Positions 13,790 to 19,864 are shown, counted from the stretch's first letter. The stretch is DNA of 31,219 nt from a virus (IMGVR_UViG_3300024999_001395:1-31219), one strand, 5' to 3'. The notes: a model not told the origin generated them from the letters alone. Numbers and translations: made by a program.

Positions 13790-13967
13790 TAAGCCATTCA
13801 AATATCTTGAATAAAACAGACACGGTTAAACTAAATGGAAATATGGCCATTGCTAACAGGTCTGCGAATATTGCCCTGATTACTTTTTTTGTCATTACTC
13901 CGAGTTTGTTGAGTTCGGTAAAGGTATAATCCTCTTTATGATGCTCCAGAAAGTGATTAGCCACCAT
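13764..13967 (-). CDS. Hypothetical membrane-associated protein
   Basis: 67 residues. The middle (VIRAIFADLLAMAIFPFSLTVSVLFKIFEWL) is a long hydrophobic stretch that could form one or two membrane helices. There is no clear ribosome site before the ATG. It is on the opposite strand to the surrounding plasmid genes, with the Cys-rich gene downstream. Function unknown. Confidence 0.5.
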   Translation of the reverse strand: MVANHFLEHHKEDYTFTELNKLGVMTKKVIRAIFADLLAMAIFPFSLTVSVLFKIFEWLNDRIGVFD

Positions 13968-14021
13968 GTTTATGTATTTACATTCTTCGATAGTATTTAA
14001 AATATTGAATATATGACTATC

Positions 14022-14069
14022 GTATTGATGCTAAAATTCTAGTCCGCATAACTTGCATTTCCCTTGTCT
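14022..14069 (-). other. Possible micro-ORF with one CxxC knuckle
   Basis: In the 170-nt gap between minus-strand genes, a short frame preceded by GGGGGACGAATGAG encodes MGTRQGKCKLCGLEF. It looks like the first half of a zinc ribbon that stops early, so it may be a remnant. Positions are approximate to a few bases. Confidence 0.2.
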
Positions 14070-14136
14070 TGTGCCCATCTCATTCGTCCCCCTTCTTTCC
14101 AATATCCTTAATACCCAATCCCCTCAACCATGCACT

Positions 14137-14514
14137 TCACTCCCCCTCCTTATATATCCTTGGTTCAAACTCAAGCCCTGACCCTATTGCGCATCTAAGG
14201 CACACTATATTATTATCCATGGGTACAAAATACACTATCTTGTGTATTGGCATTCGACAACGTGGAGTTGCGCAAAAGAAAGGTTCTCCACATACCTGAC
14301 ATTGGGTTGTATAAACTCGCTTGAGAGTTATTGTTTCGGGTAGTTCATTTCCGTCCAAGTCCTTGTAATCGCTCATCTCCTCTACTCCTCCATCCCTTGC
14401 TTCTTCTATGATGATCCTCATCAATTCCGACTTTCCAGACAGACCTAGTTTTTTGGTTCGCTCAACTAGCCATTTTTCTTGATCCTCCGTAACATACAAA
14501 TCAATTCTTTTCAC
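14137..14514 (-). CDS. RHH repressor fused to a zinc-finger-like tail
   Basis: 125 residues. Residues 1-40 (KRIDLYVTEDQEKWLVERTKKLGLSGKSELMRIIIEEA) form a ribbon-helix-helix domain. The rest carries CQVCGEPFFC ... CRMP and a C-x2-C-like VCLRC, suggesting a bound zinc. Its promoter is near consensus with a perfect 8-bp inverted repeat in the spacer, so it very probably regulates itself and perhaps the divergent plasmid operon at 14650. Confidence 0.7.
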   Translation of the reverse strand: MKRIDLYVTEDQEKWLVERTKKLGLSGKSELMRIIIEEARDGGVEEMSDYKDLDGNELPETITLKRVYTTQCQVCGEPFFCATPRCRMPIHKIVYFVPMDNNIVCLRCAIGSGLEFEPRIYKEGE

Positions 14515-14541
14515 CGTATCACCTCACTAACCTATATCTTA

Positions 14542-14570
14542 ATTATACACCAATACGGTGTATATGTCAA
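14542..14570 (-). promoter_or_regulatory. Consensus promoter of the RHH-zinc gene
   Basis: Minus strand: TTGACA (14570-14565), 17-bp spacer, TATAAT (14547-14542), both hexamers perfect. The inverted-repeat operator lies across the spacer. Confidence 0.85.
14544..14564. promoter_or_regulatory. Inverted-repeat operator
   Basis: TATACACC and GGTGTATA, perfect 8-bp arms with a 5-bp centre (AATAC), covering the core of the RHH-zinc promoter. The likely ligand is the RHH-zinc protein itself. Confidence 0.7.
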
Positions 14571-14600
14571 ACATATATTACCATTCATAAAGGACAAACA

Positions 14601-14648
14601 ATGAGTAATACCTTAAACCATGACACATTCATGACAGAGGAGGGGTGA
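14601..14648 (+). other. Possible 15-residue leader ORF
   Basis: AAAGGACAAACA precedes an ATG encoding MSNTLNHDTFMTEEG; the stop lies one base before the ATG of the next gene. Its last codons supply the ribosome site (GAGGAGGGG) of that gene, so translation could be coupled. May be chance. Confidence 0.25.
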
Positions 14649-14649
14649 A

Positions 14650-14838
14650 ATGCAGATCAAGGCATATCTACGAAAAAGGCATGACAGGGACATAAGGGAT
14701 GCTCTAGGACGTTTAAATCCAGAGGAGGGCCAACTGAGTGACATTGTTCGAGAGGGGGCTAGAATTGTCCTTAATAGGCTTGGAGTTATGGAAACAGTAG
14801 ATGATATAGAAACGGCAATTGAAAGGAGTGGTGAGTAA
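14650..14838 (+). CDS. RHH-like small plasmid protein
   Basis: 62 residues. IKAYLRKRHDRDIRDALGRL followed by LSDIVREGARIVLNRLG has the strand-helix-helix layout of ribbon-helix-helix proteins, as in plasmid copy-control or partition proteins. It begins a tightly packed plus-strand operon reaching 17666. The stop overlaps the next start (TAATG). It is a candidate binder of the CGACTAA repeats at 17784-17843; that link is only suggestive. Confidence 0.6.
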   Translation: MQIKAYLRKRHDRDIRDALGRLNPEEGQLSDIVREGARIVLNRLGVMETVDDIETAIERSGE

Positions 14839-15125
14839 TGGCAAACACATTGGGAACGTGTTTATCTGAAGATTGGGAGGTTATTGAGACTGATGTAAGG
14901 CTGCACATCCCTACTTTGTGGGAAATATCGTTAGATGCTAGGGAATTAAATGGAGGAGGAAGAAGGGTCGTCCTTCTAGATATGGGCTATCACAATTATG
15001 TTCTAGTCGGAAACATAGGGGATGATTTTGCGCTTGATGTCTATTATTCCACTGAGGATGAAGCTTACGAAGATATGGTGGGAGTATTCAACTCATTTGA
15101 TAAGGGTAATGTGGTTGAACTATGA
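14838..15125 (+). CDS. Hypothetical acidic protein of the translocase operon
   Basis: 95 residues, acidic, alternating beta strands and helices. The central GGRRVVLLDMGYHNYVLVGNIGDD looks like a beta-hairpin core. Start overlaps the RHH stop and its own stop overlaps the FtsK-like start (ATGA), so it is translated with them. No known family; it may be an adaptor of the translocase. Confidence 0.6.
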   Translation: MANTLGTCLSEDWEVIETDVRLHIPTLWEISLDARELNGGGRRVVLLDMGYHNYVLVGNIGDDFALDVYYSTEDEAYEDMVGVFNSFDKGNVVEL

Positions 15126-16243
15126 AGAAGCAGAATGTCGTTGAAGAGGTTCGGGATCAACTCAAATATCTATTCCTACACAGAAAAGGAAATGACGTTC
15201 ACGCAGCAGTACAGGACGTTATAGATGTACATTGGGCTAAGGACCCTAAACCTAAGATATTGAGGAAAATCAAACTATCGAAAGATGCTTATAAATTCAT
15301 CATAGCTTTGGGGGCCGGACTTGGGTATAAGGATTTCAAGAGCAAAGAACAGTTATTTGCTGATGCTATGGGGGGATGCGCGCAGATTGAAAAGAGAGGC
15401 AAGGTTATTATTATGCAAGCTTCAACTATTGAGATCAAGAAAGAGTACCCCTATTCCTTTGACCCCTCACAATTCAAGGGATACTTACCAGTTCATTTTG
15501 GTCATTCAAGTATTGGAGAGATCGTTAAAGACTTGGCTGATATGCCAAACTTAATTATTGCCGGGCATCCGGGGGCAGGTAAATCCAACTTCATCCATGG
15601 GTTAATCATGGGATTGCTACTTAATGAGAGAACCGACATAAGGACTGTAGTCTTTGATTTTAAAAGACTCGAGTATTCATATCTTCGGGATCATGTTTTA
15701 TTGGTCACACAAGAAGAAGAAGCATTAAAAGTCCTTGCTGCCATTAACAAGAATCTAGACGAACGACTCTATCTATTGGAATCTAGGGGATGTGTAAAGA
15801 TTCAGGATTACCTCGACCAAGGCCATTCCTTGCCATTTCTAGTCGTTGTGATTGATGAGTTGGCAGAAATGCACGATGAGGAATGCCAGACGGCCTTAAA
15901 TCGTATTCTACGCCTTGGGAGGGCAGCAGGGGTATGTGTTGTATGTGCCACTCAAAGACCAAGTTCCACAATGATGAAAGCGTTTGGAGATAGCAAGGCC
16001 ATGTTTAGTGGAACACTCTGTTTCCATGTCCGTGATGGTATCAATAGTCGTATGTTACTCGACAACGAAAACGCTAGTTTAATTCCATCAATCCCAGGTA
16101 GGGGAATTTATCAATGGGATACTGAGCTAGAAACTCAATCTATGTTTTTGCCAATTAAAAAGGCTAGGCAATTGCTCAAAACTATTGGCCGTGTTGAGGT
16201 GATGGTCTATGAACAACCTAGAAAGATGCTCAAGGCGCGATAA
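15122..16243 (+). CDS. FtsK/SpoIIIE-like DNA translocase ATPase
   Basis: 373 residues. Walker A GHPGAGKS at 148-155, Walker B VVVIDE at 241-246, the ATQRP sensor motif at 276-280 and the FtsK-type block FSGTLCFHVRDGINSRMLLD. No transmembrane N-terminus and no gamma (DNA-orienting) domain, so it is a soluble motor core like TcpA/TraB-type transfer ATPases rather than a chromosome segregator. It probably pumps double-stranded DNA, in this phage-plasmid either for transfer or for maintenance. It overlaps the replication-relaxation gene by 35 nt. Confidence 0.9.
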   Translation: MKKQNVVEEVRDQLKYLFLHRKGNDVHAAVQDVIDVHWAKDPKPKILRKIKLSKDAYKFIIALGAGLGYKDFKSKEQLFADAMGGCAQIEKRGKVIIMQASTIEIKKEYPYSFDPSQFKGYLPVHFGHSSIGEIVKDLADMPNLIIAGHPGAGKSNFIHGLIMGLLLNERTDIRTVVFDFKRLEYSYLRDHVLLVTQEEEALKVLAAINKNLDERLYLLESRGCVKIQDYLDQGHSLPFLVVVIDELAEMHDEECQTALNRILRLGRAAGVCVVCATQRPSSTMMKAFGDSKAMFSGTLCFHVRDGINSRMLLDNENASLIPSIPGRGIYQWDTELETQSMFLPIKKARQLLKTIGRVEVMVYEQPRKMLKAR

Positions 16244-16886
16244 AGAACTTTACAATTTACTTGAATCTCAAATAGCCTTAAATACAGATATGATTCAATT
16301 ATTGCTGTTTAAACGTAACTGTTTAAGGATAGTTCAAAGACGTTTAAAGAAGCTTTACGAAGGGGGAAAGATAAGCAGAGACAGGATGAGATTAAGTGAA
16401 CCATATTTTTATTATATGGACCGCAAACCCGGTCAAATAGATCATGTTTTAGGGGTATCGTGGGTTTATACATGGGTTGTCCTGTCGCTTTCTAGCATGG
16501 AAAAGGTACATTGTTTTGATAGGGAAGTGAAGGGATATAAAACGATAAGGCCGGATGCTTTCTTGGGAATTAAGAATCTATGGCAGGATGCTTATTATTT
16601 CTACTTTGTTGAACTGGATATTAGCAGGAGTGGGAATGACTTCGGGAAGAAGGTTAAGAAATACAACGATCTTTTTAATTCTGCCTCATACATGGGGTTG
16701 TGGTGGGTATCTCTTACTAAGAGGTTCCCGGCAATTATCGTGGTCACAACAGGGAGAGTTAAAACGATTAAGGAGAAAATTGAGAAGGAGAACGTAAATG
16801 GGTTGGAGTTTAGAGTGTATTCCTTAGATCAGATAAAGGAGGAATGTTTAAATGGTGCAAGCAGCAAGCGCAGCATTCGGACCTAG
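16209..16886 (+). CDS. Replication-relaxation family protein
   Basis: 225 residues. The N-terminus (RRDKELYNLLESQIALNTDMIQLLLFK ... VQRRLKKLYEGGKISR) is a winged-helix-like region; the middle and C-terminus contain PDAFLGIKN, YYFYFVELDISRSGNDFGKKVKKYNDLF and FPAIIVVTTGR, the pattern of the Replic_Relax family found on Gram-positive plasmids beside FtsK-like genes. PDxF and FVELD resemble a PD-(D/E)XK nuclease core, so it may nick or cleave DNA for the translocase. That catalytic idea is an inference. Confidence 0.7.
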   Translation: MNNLERCSRRDKELYNLLESQIALNTDMIQLLLFKRNCLRIVQRRLKKLYEGGKISRDRMRLSEPYFYYMDRKPGQIDHVLGVSWVYTWVVLSLSSMEKVHCFDREVKGYKTIRPDAFLGIKNLWQDAYYFYFVELDISRSGNDFGKKVKKYNDLFNSASYMGLWWVSLTKRFPAIIVVTTGRVKTIKEKIEKENVNGLEFRVYSLDQIKEECLNGASSKRSIRT

Positions 16887-17088
16887 TTCCCCGGGGTTTG
16901 TTATCTTGGTCTTGGTTATGTTAGGTGTCGGGTCATGGTTAGCGGAAATGATAACAGGTGCAGTTGGTAAGGGGCAGATTTCAGGCATGATTAGAACAGG
17001 CACTACGATTGCAGCTATTCTTTGCGTGATTAAGGTAGCGTGGCAATTACTCGCTAAATTCTTTGACTTTGCGGCAGGTAAATTGTGA
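16852..17088 (+). CDS. Small two-helix membrane protein
   Basis: 78 residues, AGGAGG 9 nt before the ATG. Two hydrophobic stretches (about 15-37, GFVILVLVMLGVGSWLAEMI; about 48-72, TGTTIAAILCVIKVAWQLL) separated by a Gly/Lys loop. It resembles small pore or pilin-like subunits (VirB2/TrbC-like size) or SpoIIIAC-like proteins, but there is no diagnostic motif. It lies between the relaxation gene and the M23 peptidase, consistent with forming a membrane channel. Confidence 0.6.
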   Translation: MVQAASAAFGPSSPGFVILVLVMLGVGSWLAEMITGAVGKGQISGMIRTGTTIAAILCVIKVAWQLLAKFFDFAAGKL

Positions 17089-17666
17089 GCAAATGGATTG
17101 CCGATCTCCTCCTTATTTCTGTTGTGTCGTTTGTTGGATATGTAATATTGGTTGGCTTTGAGCGTGAGCAGATTGCTAAACTGGTTGTTATGGTGGGGGT
17201 TATGTTAGGGTTATTAACTACAATGCAGGACTTAACACCTGTTGTAGAAAGGTGGTCGGCAAGGGTTGATTCTCTGCAAGACACAGCAAATAGAGTAACA
17301 AATATTGGTCAAGGTAGTTTTGAAACGCCAATGAATGGAGAGATAACGCAACTATTCAAAGGCGAACTACATCATGGGATCGACATAGGAGCAAATGAAG
17401 GAACTCCAGTAAAAGCATCTAAAGAAGGTGATGTTTCGTATGTAGGTTGGCATGATATCTATGGAAATATGGTTATCGTAGACCATGGGAAGGGGTTACA
17501 AACGGTTTATGCTCACCTTAAAGGGCTATCAGTTAAAGTTGGATATCCTGTGCTTGAAGGGGGTAAAATAGGGAGTTGTGGAACTACTGGAAGATCATCG
17601 GGTCCACATCTACATTTTGAGATACGGAAAAATGGTATATGCTTGGACCCATTATCATTTTTGTGA
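17085..17666 (+). CDS. Membrane-anchored M23 (LytM-type) peptidase
   Basis: 193 residues, GTG start overlapping the preceding stop. Two hydrophobic helices at about 5-24 and 30-46, a linker helix, then an M23 domain at about 80-190. Zinc ligands and catalytic residues are present: H97 and D100 (HHGID), H144 (AHL), H175 and H177 (PHLHFE). It should cut peptidoglycan cross-bridges from the outer face of the membrane. In this operon it could open a local path for DNA. The N-terminal helices recall SpoIIIAC/AD, and a LytM domain occurs in SpoIIQ. Confidence 0.88.
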   Translation: MSKWIADLLLISVVSFVGYVILVGFEREQIAKLVVMVGVMLGLLTTMQDLTPVVERWSARVDSLQDTANRVTNIGQGSFETPMNGEITQLFKGELHHGIDIGANEGTPVKASKEGDVSYVGWHDIYGNMVIVDHGKGLQTVYAHLKGLSVKVGYPVLEGGKIGSCGTTGRSSGPHLHFEIRKNGICLDPLSFL

Positions 17667-17667
17667 T

Positions 17668-17748
17668 TCCCACCCTTCTTCCCCCCCACCCCTTTGTCCC
17701 TTTGTAATCCCTTAATCCTCTCCCCCTTAACCCCTCTTTTTCTTGAGA
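17668..17748 (-). other. C/T-rich tract with G-quadruplex potential on the minus strand
   Basis: About 80 bases almost free of G on the plus strand, with at least seven runs of three to seven C. The complementary strand therefore has G runs that could fold into G-quadruplexes. It starts right after the M23 gene stop. Confidence 0.5.
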
Positions 17749-17783
17749 AATATCCTGTAGATATAGGCTTTATTGCTTGTACG

Positions 17784-17843
17784 TTAGTCGTTTATAACGA
17801 CTAAGTCAACGACTAAGTAAAGAACGACTAATGTAGCGACTAA
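17784..17843. repeat. CGACTAA repeat array
   Basis: TTAGTCGTT (17784-17792) faces AACGACTAA (17796-17804), a 9-bp inverted repeat. Further direct copies: AACGACTAA at 17808 and 17823, and AGCGACTAA at 17835. Starts are 12, 15 and 12 bp apart. Such arrays are typical of iterons, partition sites or oriT-binding sites. It is in the only gene-free stretch above 300 bases (17667-18146). Confidence 0.65.
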
Positions 17844-17865
17844 TTTGGACAAAATTGTTGAGTAT

Positions 17866-17912
17866 AAAAAAAATAAGCCCTGCCAACTTAAATGACAGGG
17901 CTGAACATTTTT
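17866..17912 (-). terminator. Strong terminator between late genes and plasmid operon
   Basis: AGCCCTG (17876-17882) pairs with CAGGGCT (17896-17902). On the minus strand eight T residues follow, ending the leftward RNA. On the plus strand TTTTT follows after a few bases, so it may also stop the M23 operon. Confidence 0.85.
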
Positions 17913-18109
17913 ATTAAGACCGCCTTTAGCTTTCACCCAAATTTGGTTAATTGTACACTTAACCCATTGGGAATTACTGAAGCACCACTTGGCTACCACT
18001 CACGCCAACTAGATAGTAACACTAGCCTTTTTATTTAGTCTCACGGTAAGCCATGACCGACTAGATAGCATTGTGAGCAGGTTGGAGTCGAACCAACGAT
18101 CATCTATTG
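17868..18109 (-). ncRNA. Candidate 240-nt RNA with permuted tRNA-like elements
   Basis: An extended -10 (TGGTATAAT, minus strand 18123-18115) and the strong terminator at about 17870 bracket a gene-free transcript. Near its 5' end is a perfect T-arm (GTTGG-TTCGACT-CCAAC, 18097-18081) followed by CTGCTCAC (18080-18073). About 70 nt later GTGAGTGG (18003-17996) can pair with that octamer (two G-U pairs) and is followed by TAGCCAAGTGG, a canonical D-arm box. So acceptor, T and D elements are present but in permuted order. A long hairpin (CCCAA, GGTTAA / TTAACC, TTGGG) follows. No anticodon arm could be built. Confidence 0.45.
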
Positions 18110-18114
18110 ATTGT

Positions 18115-18123
18115 ATTATACCA
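18115..18123 (-). promoter_or_regulatory. Extended -10 promoter for the candidate RNA
   Basis: TGGTATAAT on the minus strand. The expected start is near 18109. A -35 element is only T-rich. Confidence 0.5.
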
Positions 18124-18146
18124 TATTTTCAACGTAGAAAAAAGGC

Positions 18147-18326
18147 TTATTTGTTAACTACAGTTCCAACGACTCCACCTGCCGCGAATCCGATCAGGCC
18201 AGTTACTCCCATGTTGATTGTTTCAGTGTCTAACGTATTACCTGTGGCGATGGATGCTCCAATCACTCCTAGTATGATTGCGACAACTCCACCTACTGCT
18301 AATATTGTGGCTGCATTATCTTTCAT
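18147..18326 (-). CDS. Small two-helix holin-like protein
   Basis: 59 residues from the ATG at 18326 with AAGGA about 11 nt upstream (a TTG at 18335 is too close to that site). Two hydrophobic, Gly/Ala/Ile/Val-rich helices (ATILAVGGVVAIILGVIGASIA; GVTGLIGFAAGGVVGTVV) with a short polar turn. Immediately downstream of the amidase, so a second holin or lysis regulator is likely. Last gene of the late operon. Confidence 0.6.
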   Translation of the reverse strand: MKDNAATILAVGGVVAIILGVIGASIATGNTLDTETINMGVTGLIGFAAGGVVGTVVNK

Positions 18327-18327
18327 A

Positions 18328-18972
18328 TTAATCAATTCCTTTCAGTAATTTAATACCCTGTTCAAATAAAGCGATTGCTTGAGCTATCTTGTCTGTCTGA
18401 ACGCTACCAGAGGGCACAGAACGCGATACATGAGGTGTAACGCTCAAACCCTTAGAACTATATCCAAAGTAGTCACACAGCCCCACATAGAGTGCTTGAG
18501 CGATCTGAGGAGCATTGTTCACTATCCATGTTGCATCAGCTTTATTGTCGTGGAAAGCTAATTCAATAAGGCATGATGTTGCCTTTACTGTGTTTCCTAC
18601 TTCAATTAGGGATTTGTCGTACTTCACGCCTCTATCTTTACCGGGGGATAAAGGAGCGATCTTACTGTATAGGGACTTTGCAAGTTTATCGGAGTTTGAA
18701 CCTGCTCCGTAGGCGTAGACCTCTGTCCCTTCTCCCCCACCTGCATTACTGTGAATCGCTACATGGATATCTGATTTAAAGGCGTTTGAGTCATAAGCGC
18801 ATTGATGGGGTGTCATAGAAGGGGAGTTGCGTTTAAGCTCGAATCTGCCATCATCTCCTAGTAGTTGCATGAGGATGTCGGCAATTACGCTCATTTCCGT
18901 TTCTTCCGTAGAGAATGGGGATACGCCTATATTGTGTTCTTGGGTTGATGGTGAAATATAAATTCTTGGCAT
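18328..18972 (-). CDS. N-acetylmuramoyl-L-alanine amidase (endolysin, Amidase_3)
   Basis: 214 residues. Amidase_3 fold: H13 (STQEHN), a following Glu, H74 in HVAIHSNAGGG and E137 in CLIELAFHDN are the zinc ligands and catalytic Glu. It cleaves the bond between muramic acid and the stem peptide at the end of the lytic cycle. The C-terminal 50 residues probably mediate wall binding or dimerisation; no SH3 or LysM repeat is visible. AAAAGGAG precedes the ATG. Flanked by holin-like genes. Confidence 0.92.
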   Translation of the reverse strand: MPRIYISPSTQEHNIGVSPFSTEETEMSVIADILMQLLGDDGRFELKRNSPSMTPHQCAYDSNAFKSDIHVAIHSNAGGGEGTEVYAYGAGSNSDKLAKSLYSKIAPLSPGKDRGVKYDKSLIEVGNTVKATSCLIELAFHDNKADATWIVNNAPQIAQALYVGLCDYFGYSSKGLSVTPHVSRSVPSGSVQTDKIAQAIALFEQGIKLLKGID

Positions 18973-19001
18973 AACTATAGTCTCCTTTTCTTACTTGACC
19001 T

Positions 19002-19232
19002 TTAGTTCCTTACTTCAAGTTTGCGTTCAATCCGCTCGACGGATGTCTTGACATCTTTGACAACTTCTAAGCTGTCGGACAATTTATCAATCGTTGCAAT
19101 ATATCTCGATTCTCGCTCATCATTGGTTTTAAGTATCCATTTTACGAGCCATGTTAGGCCTCCTATTGATAGAACAAACAGTGATAAAAATATAAGGTTG
19201 TTCTCTATTCCGTACTGAATCAATCTATCCAA
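19002..19232 (-). CDS. BhlA/UviB-like holin
   Basis: 76 residues, TTG start with GGGAG upstream. One N-terminal membrane helix (LIFLSLFVLSIGGLTWLVKWIL) then a charged coiled coil (SRYIATIDKLSDSLEVVKDVK ... VERIERKLEVRN), the typical BhlA/UviB layout. It is expected to permeabilise the membrane and release the amidase. It sits directly before the amidase and overlaps nothing. Confidence 0.85.
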   Translation of the reverse strand: MDRLIQYGIENNLIFLSLFVLSIGGLTWLVKWILKTNDERESRYIATIDKLSDSLEVVKDVKTSVERIERKLEVRN

Positions 19233-19233
19233 G

Positions 19234-19512
19234 CTACCACTCCCTTACCACAGCCTTACTCTTGATAGACTCAATGGTGTCTGGTCCTATTCCTTTTACC
19301 TTATCTAATTCATATATGTCACGGTATGGCCTGCCGTCTATTATTCTCCCTGCCAATACTGGCCCTATGTCCGGCAATGAAATTAAAGCCTCCATACTTG
19401 CTGAATTGATGTCTATTTTTTCACATGTTCTTGCATAAAGAATAAGTAATGCTGTAAATAAAAAAACGATAGTCAGTATTCCGATTATTAATGGTGTATA
19501 ATCCTTTTTCAT
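19234..19512 (-). CDS. ComEA-like helix-hairpin-helix membrane protein
   Basis: 92 residues from the ATG at 19512 (GGGGTG 5 nt ahead; an upstream in-frame start at 19551 has no site). N-terminal membrane helix (LIIGILTIVFLFTALLILYA) followed by a tandem helix-hairpin-helix DNA-binding domain (INSASMEALISLPDIGPVLAGRII ... LDKVKGIGPDTIESIKS), as in the competence DNA receptor ComEA. Such a protein should bind DNA at the outer membrane face. Its place in a phage lysis cassette is unusual; a role in DNA entry or superinfection control is conceivable. Confidence 0.75.
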   Translation of the reverse strand: MKKDYTPLIIGILTIVFLFTALLILYARTCEKIDINSASMEALISLPDIGPVLAGRIIDGRPYRDIYELDKVKGIGPDTIESIKSKAVVREW

Positions 19513-19555
19513 AGCGCACCCCTTTTCAGGTAAAAAGAAGAAGAACATCAATTGC

Positions 19556-19680
19556 TCGATGCTCTTCCTTGGATGCGATATGCACCCCTTGTCAGTGGGA
19601 TTGTCCGAAATACTAAGGCCGCCCGGACAAAGAGCGTTTGTCGCTAAGTGATCGGCTTAGCCTAGCCTTAGTAGAAAGAT
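19556..19680 (+). ncRNA. Pseudoknot-forming structured leader
   Basis: TTGTCCG (19601-19607) pairs with CGGACAA (19624-19630); its loop holds TACTAAGGC (19611-19619), which is complementary to GCCTTAGTA (19665-19673), forming a 9-bp pseudoknot. GCTAAG/CTTAGC (19643-19661) is an intervening hairpin, and GCTCT/AGAGC (19561-19565 / 19631-19635) encloses the first stem. It lies between divergent genes, upstream of two small membrane proteins. I cannot match it to a known riboswitch or ribozyme; the strand is inferred. Confidence 0.5.
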
Positions 19681-19694
19681 CGTAACACAAATGA

Positions 19695-19700
19695 TAGAAT
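19695..19700 (+). promoter_or_regulatory. Possible -10 box for the membrane-protein pair
   Basis: TAGAAT about 33 nt before the first ATG, without a clear -35. If used, the pseudoknot would lie upstream of the transcript rather than in it. Confidence 0.25.
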
Positions 19701-19732
19701 ATACAAATGCAGAATTTTACAGGAGGTTGGAA

Positions 19733-19864
19733 ATGCTTTGGTTGATTTGTTTTATTGTGTTGGGATACGTGATTGAGCTTACTGTTTTTCAAGGTGTTGT
19801 ATTGTTGTTGTTTTGTTGTAGCGTGTATTTAACAGGAAGGAATGGAGGTGATAAATCAGTATGA
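19733..19864 (+). CDS. 43-residue membrane protein
   Basis: AGGAGGTTGGAA precedes the ATG. The protein is almost entirely hydrophobic (MLWLICFIVLGYVIELTVFQ, then VVLLLFCC) with a short polar tail, enough for one or two membrane passes. Opposite in strand to all surrounding late genes and coupled by ATGA to the next ORF. Candidate superinfection-exclusion or toxin-like protein; no family recognised. Confidence 0.65.
   Translation: MLWLICFIVLGYVIELTVFQGVVLLLFCCSVYLTGRNGGDKSV

Noticed and set aside
18073-18097. Ordinary tRNA gene or tRNA-derived attachment site
   Set aside because: The T-arm has no matching 5' acceptor, D or anticodon arm upstream on the same strand and no CCA. No integrase is present in the module, so an att site is not supported.
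17868-18109. tmRNA
   Set aside because: No tag-peptide reading frame and no alanine-type G3-U70 pair could be found; the size is also too small for a one-piece tmRNA.
19556-19680. Known riboswitch such as ZTP, c-di-GMP or cobalamin
   Set aside because: CCGCCCGG resembles part of the ZTP core and pseudoknots occur in several classes, but the other conserved blocks of these classes are absent.
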